Origin: Paenibacillus sp. PvR098
GTDB taxonomy: Bacteria; Bacillota; Bacilli; Paenibacillales; NBRC-103111
Length of the DNA stretch: 64,000 bases
Assembly: GCF_017833255.1 (NCBI RefSeq)
Contig: NZ_JAFIBU010000001.1
Location: forward strand, 372,001 to 436,000
Reading direction: 5' to 3'
The notes beneath the pieces were generated by a model that saw only the letters and a list, made by a program, of their open reading frames with translations, made no database searches and was not told the origin of the DNA. Both the position numbers and the translations under genes were made by a program. This document shows positions 48,889 through 58,307 of the stretch, piece after piece; within the stretch, counting starts at the first letter, position 1; the number at the start of each line of letters is the position of its first letter.

Positions 48889-50796
48889 ATGAAAGCGGAT
48901 TTGAGAGAAGCGCTCCGGGGGCAGCTGCTCGTCGGGGACGGGGCCATGGGGACGTATTTGTACCAAATGGGCTTTCCCGTCGGCATATCATATGAGGAAT
49001 TAAATTTGCTTAAGCCGGACGTCATTATGGACGTCCACCGAAGATATTATGAGGCGGGCGCCCGATTGATCGAGACGAATACCTTTTCGGCTAACCGGGA
49101 AAAGCTGTCTAAATATGGATTAGAGCAGGAAGTGGAGGCCATCAACCGGGCCGGTGTCGATTTGGCTCGCCGGGCGGTTGGCAGCGATGCTTATGTGGTG
49201 GGGGCGATCGGTTCGATCCGCGCAGGCAAGCGCAAAAATGTGCGTACCGCCAAGGTCAAGGAAGATTTGAAGCAGCAGATCGAAGTGCTTGCGGATACGC
49301 CGGTGGATGGGCTGCTGCTGGAGTCGTTCTACGATCTGGAGGAGCTCCTGATTGCATTGAAGTTGATCCGCAAAGTCAGCAACTTACCTGTTATCTGCCA
49401 ATTTGCGACAGAAGGGACCGGTTCGACCCACGACGGAATTCCGCTGGAGGAAGCTTTTCGGCGGCTTACGGCGGCAGGTGCGGATGTGGTCGGCTTCAAC
49501 TGCCGGAGCGGTCCGAACGGGCTGCTGCGCTCGCTTGAGCGCGTCGCAGGCATAAAGGATGCTCCTCCGTTCTCCGTATTTCCGAACGCGGGGATTGCCG
49601 ACTATGTGGACGGGCGCTATACGTTTGCCGCGACTCCGTCGTATTTCGGCGAAACGGCGCGGAAGTTTGCTGATCTCGGTGCACGGATTATCGGCGGCTG
49701 CTGCGGAACGACGCCCGAGCACATCGCTGCGATAGCCGCTTCGCTTAACGGCTATGTCCCCGATCCGGCAGCGGTTCGGAGGCTCTCTGCAGACGTTAGG
49801 GAACCGCGGTCTGAACGGATCGACGAACCAGCCCCGCCGGCCGAACCAGTACTGGCCGTACCGGGACAGTCGGAGCCGACGATCGTTGAGCTGGTGAAGG
49901 AGCGGCCGACGGTCATCGTTGAGCTGGACCCGCCGCGCGATCTGGATATCGAGAAGTTTATGCAGGGGGCATTAGAGCTGAAGAAAGTCGGAGTCGATGC
50001 ACTGACGATGGCGGACAACTCGCTTGCTGTCACGAGAATGAGCAACCTGGCGCTCGGGAGCCTCGTACAAGAGCGGGTCGGCATACGGCCGCTCATTCAT
50101 ATCGCCTGCCGCGACCGCAACATGATCGGAACGCAGTCGCACATGATGGGACTGCACGCGCTGGGGATCGACCACGTGCTTGCAGTAACGGGCGATCCGG
50201 CGAAATTCGGGGATTTACCCGGTTCGAGCTCCGTGTATGATTTGACTTCGTTCGAAATCATTCGCATGATTAAGCAGCTGAATGAAGGAGTGGCCTTCTC
50301 GGGCAAGCCGCTGAAGAAAAAAGCGAACTTTATTGTCGGAGCTGCATTCAATCCGAACGTGAAGTATTTGGACAAAGCGGTGCAGCGGTTGGAGCGCAAG
50401 ATCGAGTCCGGTGCGGATTACATCATGACCCAGCCGGTCTATAATACCGAGCTGATCGAGAAAATCAGTGAGGCGACCAGGCATCTCAGCGTACCGATCT
50501 TCCTGGGCGTTATGCCGCTGGCCAGCGGAGGCAATGCGGAATATCTGCATAACGAGGTGCCCGGGATTCAATTGTCTGACGAAGTGCGTCAGCGCATGAG
50601 CGGACTTAAAGGCGAAGAAGGTCGGGCTATGGGCGTTCAAATCGCTAAAGAGCTGCTGGATGTGGCTCTCAACCATTTTAACGGCATATACTTAATGACA
50701 CCGTTCCTTGCCTATGAAATGACCGTCCAATTGACCGAATACGTATGGAAGAAAGCGGGACGGCGCGATTTCCACTTGTCCCCACTGGAAAAATGA
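48889..50796 (+). CDS. Bifunctional homocysteine S-methyltransferase / methylenetetrahydrofolate reductase
   Basis: A two-domain protein of 635 residues like B. subtilis YitJ. The N-terminal domain (1-300) is a zinc-dependent homocysteine methyltransferase with the Cys in GFNCRSGP and the GGCCGTTPEH pair. A Pro/Glu-rich linker (about 300-330) joins a MetF-type flavoprotein domain (VIVELDPPRD, ALGIDHVLAVTGDPAK, YIMTQPVYN). It could both form and use methyl groups for methionine. The ATG at 48889 follows GAGGGG. The 29-base gap to dapF leaves no space for an S-box riboswitch. Confidence 0.92.
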   Translation: MKADLREALRGQLLVGDGAMGTYLYQMGFPVGISYEELNLLKPDVIMDVHRRYYEAGARLIETNTFSANREKLSKYGLEQEVEAINRAGVDLARRAVGSDAYVVGAIGSIRAGKRKNVRTAKVKEDLKQQIEVLADTPVDGLLLESFYDLEELLIALKLIRKVSNLPVICQFATEGTGSTHDGIPLEEAFRRLTAAGADVVGFNCRSGPNGLLRSLERVAGIKDAPPFSVFPNAGIADYVDGRYTFAATPSYFGETARKFADLGARIIGGCCGTTPEHIAAIAASLNGYVPDPAAVRRLSADVREPRSERIDEPAPPAEPVLAVPGQSEPTIVELVKERPTVIVELDPPRDLDIEKFMQGALELKKVGVDALTMADNSLAVTRMSNLALGSLVQERVGIRPLIHIACRDRNMIGTQSHMMGLHALGIDHVLAVTGDPAKFGDLPGSSSVYDLTSFEIIRMIKQLNEGVAFSGKPLKKKANFIVGAAFNPNVKYLDKAVQRLERKIESGADYIMTQPVYNTELIEKISEATRHLSVPIFLGVMPLASGGNAEYLHNEVPGIQLSDEVRQRMSGLKGEEGRAMGVQIAKELLDVALNHFNGIYLMTPFLAYEMTVQLTEYVWKKAGRRDFHLSPLEK

Positions 50797-50825
50797 ATTA
50801 AAATAAGGTAATGGATGTGAATACC

Positions 50826-51707
50826 ATGATTACCAGTATGACCGGCTTCGGCCAAGCCGCCCGTACCTTGGCCGGCTTCCGCGTGCAGATCGATTTGAAA
50901 TCGGTCAACCATCGATACTGTGAGGTTGTCGTAAGGATGCCCCGGGAGTGGGTTCGTTACGAAGACGTGGTGAAACGTGCCGTAGTCACCAGGATCAAGC
51001 GCGGGCGTGTTGATGCTTTCGTAACGGTCGATCGCGATCGTGAGGCACCTCAAACGGTCGAAGTGGACTGGGCTTTGGCGATGGGTTACCGGCAAGCGGC
51101 TCAGCAGCTGCGGGAGAAACTTTCGCTTGCTGAAGAACTCTCCCTTCGCGATTTGCTGACCATTCCCGGTATGGTTTCGATGCGAGACGAGCTTGAGCTA
51201 GAGGAAGGGATACTGGAATCCGAAATTTTCTCTTGCACGGATGAGGCGGCCAAGGAGCTCGTTACGATGCGGGAGCGTGAGGGCACATTTCTCCTTACGG
51301 ATTTGGAGCAGCGTATCGCTGCCATGGAAAGCTATAGGCAGGCTGCCATTCAGTTGGCTCCTGTAGTCGTTAAGGAATACGCGGAGAAGCTGAAAGGCCG
51401 TATTCAGGAGCTGCTGCAGCACATGCCTGTAGATGAGAGCCGGATTGCGATGGAAGTGGCATTGTTCGCGGATCGCGCCGCAATCGATGAAGAATTGACC
51501 CGGCTGCACAGCCATTTTGGACAGTTCAAGGAGCTGCTGCGCACTGCCGAACCGGTAGGCCGCAAGCTGGATTTCCTCGTCCAAGAAATGAACCGTGAAG
51601 TGAATACCATCGGCTCCAAAGGCAATCATGCGCCGCTCGCCTCCATTGTGGTTGAGATGAAAGCGGAGCTTGAGAAGATACGGGAGCAGATTCAAAATAT
51701 CGAATAA
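50826..51707 (+). CDS. yloC: YicC/YloC family endoribonuclease
   Basis: A 293-residue member of the YicC/YloC family, recently shown to have endoribonuclease activity. MITSMTGFGQA at the N-terminus, LKSVNHRYCEVVVRMPRE, and the C-terminal LDFLVQEMNREVNTIGSKGN with EKIREQIQNIE define it. I chose the ATG at 50826, giving the usual short N-terminus; an ATG at 50811 is possible. It starts the block yloC-remA-gmk-rpoZ-coaBC-priA conserved in Bacillales. Confidence 0.92.
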   Translation: MITSMTGFGQAARTLAGFRVQIDLKSVNHRYCEVVVRMPREWVRYEDVVKRAVVTRIKRGRVDAFVTVDRDREAPQTVEVDWALAMGYRQAAQQLREKLSLAEELSLRDLLTIPGMVSMRDELELEEGILESEIFSCTDEAAKELVTMREREGTFLLTDLEQRIAAMESYRQAAIQLAPVVVKEYAEKLKGRIQELLQHMPVDESRIAMEVALFADRAAIDEELTRLHSHFGQFKELLRTAEPVGRKLDFLVQEMNREVNTIGSKGNHAPLASIVVEMKAELEKIREQIQNIE

Positions 51708-51729
51708 CCTACCTTACCAGTAATATCAT

Positions 51730-51852
51730 TCTTTCTTCTGAAATTGGACATCGGGTGCAAAAGGCTAGTGAAAACAGAGCATCTGCCGGTGGCGGTGCTG
51801 CTGTTTCGCACGAAGTTTCCTTTTAAGAACAACTTCCAATTCAAAAGAAAGA
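51730..51852 (+). promoter_or_regulatory. Long-range inverted repeat in the remA leader
   Basis: The arm 51730-51747 (TCTTTCTTCTGAAATTGG) pairs with 51836-51852 over 16 base pairs, with one bulged A and one mismatch, around an 88-base loop. The right arm ends three bases before the remA ribosome binding site AGGGGGA at 51856-51862, so the helix could influence remA translation. Confidence 0.45.
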
Positions 51853-51870
51853 ACCAGGGGGACCCTATAC

Positions 51871-52131
51871 ATGGCGATCAAACTTATCAACATCGGTTTC
51901 GGGAACATTGTTTCTGCGAATCGAATCATTTCTATTGTAAGTCCTGAATCGGCTCCGATAAAACGGATCATTCAGGAAGCGCGTGACCGCCATATGCTGA
52001 TTGATGCGACGTATGGTCGCCGTACTCGTGCTGTTATTATTACGGACAGCGATCATGTCATTTTATCGGCGGTTCAACCTGAAACGGTAGCGCATCGACT
52101 TTCCAATAAGGACGATGATCATGACGAGTAA
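51871..52131 (+). CDS. remA: Extracellular matrix regulatory protein RemA
   Basis: An 86-residue DUF370 protein. In B. subtilis RemA is a ring-forming DNA-binding activator of biofilm matrix and osmoprotection genes. The sequence [38 protein letters not shown] and [17 protein letters not shown] is nearly the family consensus. The ATG follows AGGGGGA. Its end overlaps gmk by 11 bases, implying coupled translation. Confidence 0.95.
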   Translation: MAIKLINIGFGNIVSANRIISIVSPESAPIKRIIQEARDRHMLIDATYGRRTRAVIITDSDHVILSAVQPETVAHRLSNKDDDHDE

Positions 52132-52762
52132 TTTGGGTTACGGCCCTGTGGAAAAAGGAATTTTAATCGTGCTTTCGGGACCTTCAGGGGTTGGAAAAGG
52201 GACCGTTTGCAAGGAACTGCGAAGCTGTGCCCCAGACATCGTGTATTCCGTGTCGGCAACGACTCGGGCGCCTCGGTTTGGTGAGGTGGACGGTGTGAAT
52301 TATTTTTTTAAGACAAGGGAACAATTCCAGCAGCTGATCGATCAGGACCAAATGCTGGAGTGGGCGGAATACGTAGGAAATTTTTACGGAACACCGCGTA
52401 AATTTGTGGAAGATACTTTAAACAGCGGCAAAGACATCATCCTGGAAATTGAAGTGCAGGGCGCGCTTAAAGTGAAGCAGAAATTTCGAGAGGGCGTCTT
52501 TATCTTCCTGCTGCCTCCGTCGCTGAATGAACTGGAGAGCCGCATTGTAGGACGAGGAACGGAATCGGAGGATTCGATCCGCAGCCGGATGTCCGTAGCC
52601 GTAGATGAGATTGCTTTGATGGAGCATTACGATTATGCGATCGTTAATGATCAAGTGGATCTGGCCTGCTCCCGAATACGCAGTATTCTTACGGCAGAGC
52701 ATTGCCGCAAGGATCGAATGGTTTCCAAAATAGAACACTGGATGGCTGAGGTGAAAAAATAA
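52121..52762 (+). CDS. gmk: Guanylate kinase
   Basis: Phosphorylates GMP to GDP. The 213-residue enzyme has the P-loop [12 protein letters not shown], the GMP-binding [19 protein letters not shown] and [11 protein letters not shown], and the lid [13 protein letters not shown] chose the ATG at 52121, eight bases after AAGGA; the ATG at 52115 is too close to it. It overlaps remA. Confidence 0.95.
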   Translation: MTSNLGYGPVEKGILIVLSGPSGVGKGTVCKELRSCAPDIVYSVSATTRAPRFGEVDGVNYFFKTREQFQQLIDQDQMLEWAEYVGNFYGTPRKFVEDTLNSGKDIILEIEVQGALKVKQKFREGVFIFLLPPSLNELESRIVGRGTESEDSIRSRMSVAVDEIALMEHYDYAIVNDQVDLACSRIRSILTAEHCRKDRMVSKIEHWMAEVKK

Positions 52763-52763
52763 T

Positions 52764-52979
52764 ATGTTGTATCCTTCTATAGACAGGCTTTTGGATAAAG
52801 TAGATAGCAAATATTCGTTGGTGGTAGCCGCCTCCAAACGAGCGCGGATGCTGCGTGACGGAGCGAAATCCGAAGTGCGGCAAAAGAAATCGCACAAACA
52901 CGTAGGCTTGGCCCTTGAAGAAATTTACGAGGAACATATCTCGTATGAGAAGCTGCAAAACAAAGAGTCTTCAAAATAA
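52764..52979 (+). CDS. rpoZ: RNA polymerase omega subunit
   Basis: A 71-residue omega subunit that binds the beta' subunit and aids polymerase assembly. MLYPSIDRLLDKVDSKYSLVVAASKRARMLR is the signature. It starts one base after gmk stops; GAGGTG in the end of gmk is the ribosome binding site. A terminator hairpin follows, separating it from coaBC. Confidence 0.95.
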   Translation: MLYPSIDRLLDKVDSKYSLVVAASKRARMLRDGAKSEVRQKKSHKHVGLALEEIYEEHISYEKLQNKESSK

Positions 52980-52982
52980 ACG

Positions 52983-53008
52983 ACAACCCTCGCGGTTGTT
53001 ATTTTTTT
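52983..53008 (+). terminator. Intrinsic terminator after rpoZ
   Basis: ACAACC-CTCGC-GGTTGT followed by TATTTTTTT. The stem is short, so partial read-through into coaBC is likely. Confidence 0.65.
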
Positions 53009-53039
53009 CGCTTTGAAAGGAAGAAAGGGAGGAAACCGG

Positions 53040-54269
53040 ATGCTGAACGGAAAAACGATCGTGCTTGGCGTTAGCGGAGGGATTGCTGTGTTCAAAGCGG
53101 CGGCGCTCTGCAGTAAACTGGCTCAAGCCGGAGCCGAGGTGAGGGTCATCATGACGGAAGCAGCGGCCCAATTCGTCGCTCCTCTAACTTTTCAAACGCT
53201 GTCTCGTCATGCTGTTGCTAACGATACTTTTGATGAGAAGGATCCTTCGGTCGTATCTCACATCGATCTGGCCGATCGGGCGGACCTCGTAGTCATCGCG
53301 CCGGCAACGGCCAATATCATAGGGAAGATGGCGCTGGGGCTTGCGGACGATATGCTTTCAACGATGCTGCTTGCGACGACAGCGCCGATATTTGTATGCC
53401 CGGCGATGAACGTACATATGCTCGCTCATCCTGCGGTACAGGCGAATTTGCAAACGTTAGCCGATCGTGGCGTTCGGTTTATCGAACCGGGAACCGGGCA
53501 ATTGGCCTGCGGCTATGTCGGAAAAGGACGACTCGCAGAGCCGGAAGACATTGTCACGGCGATCGAAAGCTTTTTCAATGAGAAAAAGCCTCTGCGTGGA
53601 AAGCGTGTGCTGGTTACCGCAGGAGCGACTGTGGAACGGATCGATCCTGTACGTTATTTGACGAATGATTCGTCAGGTAAAATGGGGTATGCCATTGCCG
53701 AGCAGGCTGCGCGAATGGGCGCCGAGGTTACTTTAGTGACGGGCAAAGCTACGGCTGCCGTCCCTGCTGGTGTTAAGCTGGTCCGCGCGGAATCCACACT
53801 TGAGATGATGAATGCGGTACTGGGCGCTATGGATCAGCAGGACGTCATTGTCAAGGCCGCGGCTGTAGCCGATTACCGGCCGGCAGAACAGGCGGAGCAA
53901 AAGATCAAGAAAACGGAGTCGGAAATGACGCTGAAGCTGGTCAAAAATCCGGACATTCTGCAAGCGGTCGGCGAGCGGAAGAAAGCGTCTCAGATGGTGA
54001 TAGGCTTTGCGGCGGAAACGCACAACGTAGAGGCCTTCGCAATCGACAAGCTAAAGCGCAAGCGTTGTGATTTGATCGTGGCCAACGACGTGACAGTTCC
54101 CGGCGCAGGCTTTGGGACGGATACGAACGTGGTGCGCGTTTATGATGCGGACGGCCTCGTGCTGACGCTGCCGCTGATGGAGAAGCGCGAAGTGGCCGTT
54201 CGGCTGTTGGCTTTCGTTGCGAACCGTCTGACGAAGGGGGAAACAACAGAAGAATGTACGCCAAAGTAA
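53040..54269 (+). CDS. coaBC: Bifunctional phosphopantothenoylcysteine decarboxylase / synthetase
   Basis: Catalyses two steps of coenzyme A synthesis. In the 409-residue protein the N-terminal CoaC flavoprotein domain (1-180) shows GVSGGIAVFKAAAL, HIDLADRADLVVIAPATANIIGK, PAMNVHML and the catalytic Cys loop GQLACGYVGKGRL. The CoaB domain starts near residue 185 with VLVTAGATVERIDPVRYLTN and has KAAAVADYRP. The ATG at 53040 follows GGGAGG. Its last 16 bases overlap priA. Confidence 0.95.
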   Translation: MLNGKTIVLGVSGGIAVFKAAALCSKLAQAGAEVRVIMTEAAAQFVAPLTFQTLSRHAVANDTFDEKDPSVVSHIDLADRADLVVIAPATANIIGKMALGLADDMLSTMLLATTAPIFVCPAMNVHMLAHPAVQANLQTLADRGVRFIEPGTGQLACGYVGKGRLAEPEDIVTAIESFFNEKKPLRGKRVLVTAGATVERIDPVRYLTNDSSGKMGYAIAEQAARMGAEVTLVTGKATAAVPAGVKLVRAESTLEMMNAVLGAMDQQDVIVKAAAVADYRPAEQAEQKIKKTESEMTLKLVKNPDILQAVGERKKASQMVIGFAAETHNVEAFAIDKLKRKRCDLIVANDVTVPGAGFGTDTNVVRVYDADGLVLTLPLMEKREVAVRLLAFVANRLTKGETTEECTPK

Positions 54270-56758
54270 TTGTCGACGTACCGGCCAAACCGACGAACCG
54301 TGCCTTCGATTATGTGGTGCCGGAGGCGATGAAGGACCTCATTAGCGTGGGCAGCCGGGTCGGCGTGCCGTTCGGTCCGCGTACGGTGCAGGGCTTCGTT
54401 GTGGAGCTGCACGAAGGCACCGAGCTGGATCCAGTCAAGCTGAAGCCGATCGCACAGACCCTCGATTTGACCCCGCCCCTGACACCGGAACTGGTGAAGC
54501 TCGCCCGTTGGATCAGCCGGACCTATATGTGCCACGAAATCATTGCCCTTCAGGCGATGATACCGGGCGCGTTAAAAGCAAAATACGAACGTCATGTGAA
54601 GATAGCTGAGCCTGACGGGGAGCGAAGGATGCGCGGGAACGTTCTGAATCTGCTGCTGCCCAAACAAGAGGAGATCGTAAACTACATTCGCAAGCAGGAG
54701 ACGATCCGCTTGGAAACGCTGCTGGAGAAATTTGCCGAGGATACTTTGCTGGTTAAGCAGCTTTTGGAGGACGGATATCTCGCAGAGATCCATAAGGTGA
54801 AGGACCGGATGACGGCGAAAAAGGCGTTGACTGTCATTCCCCCGGAGGATCCTGATCAGCTTGCGGCCTGGGAGACAGAGCTTCCCGCCAGAGCTGCCAA
54901 GCAGAAGCAGGTGCTTGCGTATCTACAGGAGCATCCTGAGCCGATCAAGCTGACGGATTTGTTGACGCGGCTGCATATTACGGCTGCAGCGGTTAAAGGC
55001 TTGGTCGAGAAGGGCTGGATAAGGCTGGAGGAGGTTGAGGTTCAGCGAGATCCTTACGCTTCGCGAACGTTTCGCCCGACCTCGCCGCTTCCGCTTACCG
55101 CTGAGCAGCAGGACGTGTTCGAACGTATAAAGGACGCTGTCTTATCCCGAATGCAGCGGGTGTTCCTGCTCAACGGAGTGACGGGCAGCGGCAAGACGGA
55201 AGTGTATTTACAATCGATCCAGACTTGCTTGGATCAGGGTTGTGAAGCTATTGTGCTTGTCCCTGAGATTTCGCTCACGCCGCAAATGGTCGAGCGTTTC
55301 AAGGGGCGCTTCGGCAACCGGGTAGCGGTGCTTCACAGCAGGCTTTCCCACGGAGAACGGTACGATGAGTGGCGCAAAATCGTACGCAGGGAAGTTAGTG
55401 TGGTGATCGGGGCTCGGTCGGCGGTTTTTGCTCCTTTTACGAATATCGGACTTATCATTATTGATGAAGAGCATGAATCGAGCTATAAGCAGGAAGAAAG
55501 TCCGAAGTACCATACCCGCGATGTCGCCATCGTCAGGGCGCTTGAGCATGGTGCCTCCGTTGTTTTGGGCTCGGCGACACCTTCGCTAGAGAGTATGTAC
55601 CGGACAAGCCGTGAAGCTGCGCTCTCAGCAAAGCCGGAACGCCCCGTGTTCGAGCTGCTGTCCATGCCATCACGCGTGGAGGGACGGCCGCTGCCGCGTG
55701 TGCATATCGTGGATATGCGGGATGAGCTGAAGAACGGCAACCGTTCGATGTTCAGCCGTGCCCTGTATAAAGCCATAGAAGATCGGTTACACAAGAAAGA
55801 ACAGACTGTTTTACTGCTGAACCGACGCGGTTATGCAACCTTTGTTATGTGCCGTACCTGCGGTTATGTGGCGGATTGTCCGCACTGCGATATCTCTCTG
55901 ACGTATCACCAGAGCTCTCGGGCGATTCGCTGCCACTATTGCGGCTATGCCGAGCGGGAGCTGACGGCATGTCCGGACTGCGGGAGCGAGCATATCCGTC
56001 ATTTTGGCACGGGAACGCAGCGTGTGGAAGAGGAGCTTTCCAAGCTGTTCCCGGGCATTCGCGTCATCCGTATGGACGTGGATACGACGACGGAGAAGGG
56101 ATCTCACGAGAAGTGGCTCACGATGTTTAAAAACCGGCAGGCGGATCTCCTCCTGGGTACGCAGATGGTCGCCAAGGGACTCGATTTTCCGCATGTGACG
56201 CTCGTTGGGGCACTGGCTGCGGATTCGGTGCTCAATCTGCCTGACTTTCGGGCGGCCGAAAGAACGTTCCAGCTGCTTACGCAGGTAGCTGGCAGAGCCG
56301 GACGCCATGAGCTCCCCGGCGAAGTGTACGTGCAAACGTACACCCCTGAACATTACAGCATTCTTAGTGCAAGCAAGCATGACTATCAGGGCTTTATGCG
56401 CAAGGAGATGCTGATGCGTAAGCTGCATAATTACCCGCCTTTTCACCGGCTGGTGCTGATCACGCTGTCGCATGACCAGGTGCAACTGCTGATCCGTTCG
56501 GGAGAAGTGCTTGCCGCGAGGCTGAAGGAACTTGCCAGTCAAGTGCAAACGGACGGGACGGAGCTGGAGGTGCTTGGCCCCGTTGCTTCGCCAATCTCGC
56601 GGATCAAAGATAGATATCGGTTTCAATGCATGATAAAATATCGGGGAGAGATGGATATTGCCGGGCTGGTTCAGCAGGCAGCCGCAGTGCTGGATGATGC
56701 GGTCAAGCAGAAGAAGCTGATGGTGTCTATTGACGTGGATCCTCAAATATTGATGTAA
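54254..56758 (+). CDS. priA: Primosomal protein N', replication restart helicase
   Basis: A superfamily 2 3'-5' helicase of 834 residues that recognises stalled forks and reloads the replicative helicase. Motifs are Walker A GVTGSGKTEVY near residue 310, DEEH in IDEEHESSYKQEE, two zinc-binding Cys clusters (CRTCGYVADCPHC and CHYCGYAERELTACPDC) and the domain 2 block RVIRMDVDTT to VAGRAGR. It begins inside the end of coaBC. The N-terminal 3'-end-binding domain starts with YAKVIVDVPAKP. Confidence 0.95.
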   Translation: MYAKVIVDVPAKPTNRAFDYVVPEAMKDLISVGSRVGVPFGPRTVQGFVVELHEGTELDPVKLKPIAQTLDLTPPLTPELVKLARWISRTYMCHEIIALQAMIPGALKAKYERHVKIAEPDGERRMRGNVLNLLLPKQEEIVNYIRKQETIRLETLLEKFAEDTLLVKQLLEDGYLAEIHKVKDRMTAKKALTVIPPEDPDQLAAWETELPARAAKQKQVLAYLQEHPEPIKLTDLLTRLHITAAAVKGLVEKGWIRLEEVEVQRDPYASRTFRPTSPLPLTAEQQDVFERIKDAVLSRMQRVFLLNGVTGSGKTEVYLQSIQTCLDQGCEAIVLVPEISLTPQMVERFKGRFGNRVAVLHSRLSHGERYDEWRKIVRREVSVVIGARSAVFAPFTNIGLIIIDEEHESSYKQEESPKYHTRDVAIVRALEHGASVVLGSATPSLESMYRTSREAALSAKPERPVFELLSMPSRVEGRPLPRVHIVDMRDELKNGNRSMFSRALYKAIEDRLHKKEQTVLLLNRRGYATFVMCRTCGYVADCPHCDISLTYHQSSRAIRCHYCGYAERELTACPDCGSEHIRHFGTGTQRVEEELSKLFPGIRVIRMDVDTTTEKGSHEKWLTMFKNRQADLLLGTQMVAKGLDFPHVTLVGALAADSVLNLPDFRAAERTFQLLTQVAGRAGRHELPGEVYVQTYTPEHYSILSASKHDYQGFMRKEMLMRKLHNYPPFHRLVLITLSHDQVQLLIRSGEVLAARLKELASQVQTDGTELEVLGPVASPISRIKDRYRFQCMIKYRGEMDIAGLVQQAAAVLDDAVKQKKLMVSIDVDPQILM

Positions 56759-56829
56759 ACCGGTTCAAGGGGACCAGAATATATGTAGATCAAGTAAGGC
56801 TTTATTAATGAGGGATGGTGTTTGTTGGA

Positions 56830-57312
56830 ATGGCTATTAAAATTATCGTAAAAGATCCGGATCCGGTGCTGCGGGAGAAAAGCAAGCCCGTTCCGAAAAT
56901 TACGCCGAATATCCACAAGCTGTTGAAGGATATGGCTGATACGATGTACGACGCGGAAGGCGTTGGGTTGGCGGCTCCGCAAATCGGTATTCTTAAGAGA
57001 GTCATTGTGATGGATGTTGGGGATGAGCATGGACTGATCGAGCTGATTAACCCCGAGATTATCGAACGGGAGGGCGAGCAATTCGGACCGGAAGGCTGCC
57101 TCAGCATTCCCGGCCTAACGGGTGACGTCAAACGCGCGCAGCGGGTGAAGGTGAAGGGATGGAACAGGGACGGCGAGGAAATCGTCATTGAAGGGACGGA
57201 GCTTTTGGCTCGATGCATTGAGCATGAGGTTGATCATTTGAACGGTGTGCTGTATACCGATTTGGCCGAAAGCATGTATAAAACTGAGCCGCAGGATCGT
57301 GGTGAAGCATGA
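56830..57312 (+). CDS. def: Peptide deformylase
   Basis: Removes the N-formyl group from new proteins. The 160-residue metalloenzyme has all three motifs: GVGLAAPQIG, EGCLSIPG (Cys ligand) and HEVDHLNGVL (two His ligands and catalytic Glu). I chose the ATG at 56830 for a usual N-terminus; its ribosome binding site is poor and an in-frame start at 56815 after GAGGG is possible. The stop overlaps fmt (ATGA), pairing deformylation with formylation. Confidence 0.93.
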   Translation: MAIKIIVKDPDPVLREKSKPVPKITPNIHKLLKDMADTMYDAEGVGLAAPQIGILKRVIVMDVGDEHGLIELINPEIIEREGEQFGPEGCLSIPGLTGDVKRAQRVKVKGWNRDGEEIVIEGTELLARCIEHEVDHLNGVLYTDLAESMYKTEPQDRGEA

Positions 57313-58256
57313 GAGTAATTTTTATGGGTACACCGGAGTTTGCCGTACCTTCTTTACAAATTTTGCTTAAGCATGAGGAAGTAGAGGTCGTGGCAGTGGT
57401 AACGCAGCCGGACCGTCCGGTCGGACGCAAGCGTGTACTGACCCCGACCCCGGTCAAGGCAGAGGCGGAGAAGCACGGTTTACCCGTGCTTCAGCCTGAA
57501 CGGCTACGAAGCCCGGAATCCGTTCAGGCCATTTCTGCGCTTCAGCCGGATTTGATCGTAACGGCCGCCTACGGGCAAATTTTACCGAAATCGGTGCTGG
57601 ACCTGCCTCGGTTTGGCTGCATCAACATTCATGCTTCGCTACTGCCTCAATATCGCGGGGGAGCGCCGATCCACTACGCGGTCATGAACGGGGAATCCGT
57701 TACGGGTGTCACGATCATGTACATGGCTGAAGGGCTTGACACCGGCGACATGATCAGCAAGATCGAAGTGCCGATTGAGGACCGGGACACGACCGGAACA
57801 ATGTTCGGCAAGCTCAGCGCCGCCGGAGCCAAATTGTTGGAAGAGACTCTGCCTGATCTGATCTCCGGAACAGCTAAGGCGGTGCCCCAGAACGATGAGG
57901 AGGCGGTATACTCTCCGAATATCAGCCGGGAGCAGGAACGTATCGATTGGACGAAGCCGGCTATACATATCTGGAATTTGGTGCGGGCGCTCCATCCGCG
58001 GCCGGGTGCGTTCACGCTTTGGAAAGGCGACGTGCTAAAGATATGGGCATGCGCTAAGCCGGACACCGCTGAACCCGTTCCGAGCGGTACGATTCCGGGC
58101 ACGGTGCTGGAAGCTGGAGACCGGGGGATTGCCGTGGCTACCGGACAAGGCGTACTGCGCATTACCGAGCTGCAGCCCGCGGGTAAAAAAACGATGGATG
58201 CAGCCGATTTTGTGCGCGGCGGGCAGCTAACCTCAGGGACGGTGCTGGGTATATAG
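57309..58256 (+). CDS. fmt: Methionyl-tRNA formyltransferase
   Basis: Formylates initiator Met-tRNA using 10-formyltetrahydrofolate. The 315-residue protein has MGTPEFAVPSL at the N-terminus, the active-site INIHASLLPQYRGGAPIHYAV with Asn, His and the later Asp in AEGLDTGDM, and a C-terminal OB-like tRNA-binding domain. It is coupled to def by a four-base overlap. Confidence 0.95.
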   Translation: MRVIFMGTPEFAVPSLQILLKHEEVEVVAVVTQPDRPVGRKRVLTPTPVKAEAEKHGLPVLQPERLRSPESVQAISALQPDLIVTAAYGQILPKSVLDLPRFGCINIHASLLPQYRGGAPIHYAVMNGESVTGVTIMYMAEGLDTGDMISKIEVPIEDRDTTGTMFGKLSAAGAKLLEETLPDLISGTAKAVPQNDEEAVYSPNISREQERIDWTKPAIHIWNLVRALHPRPGAFTLWKGDVLKIWACAKPDTAEPVPSGTIPGTVLEAGDRGIAVATGQGVLRITELQPAGKKTMDAADFVRGGQLTSGTVLGI

Positions 58257-58307
58257 GAAACCGAGTGCTTGACATCGGGGACAAAGGAACGGGGGGTTAG
58301 AATCGAA

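Noticed and set aside
55811..56746. Minus-strand frame of 311 codons opposite priA
   Set aside because: Shadow of the priA coding sequence, Cys/His/Arg-rich with no recognisable domain.
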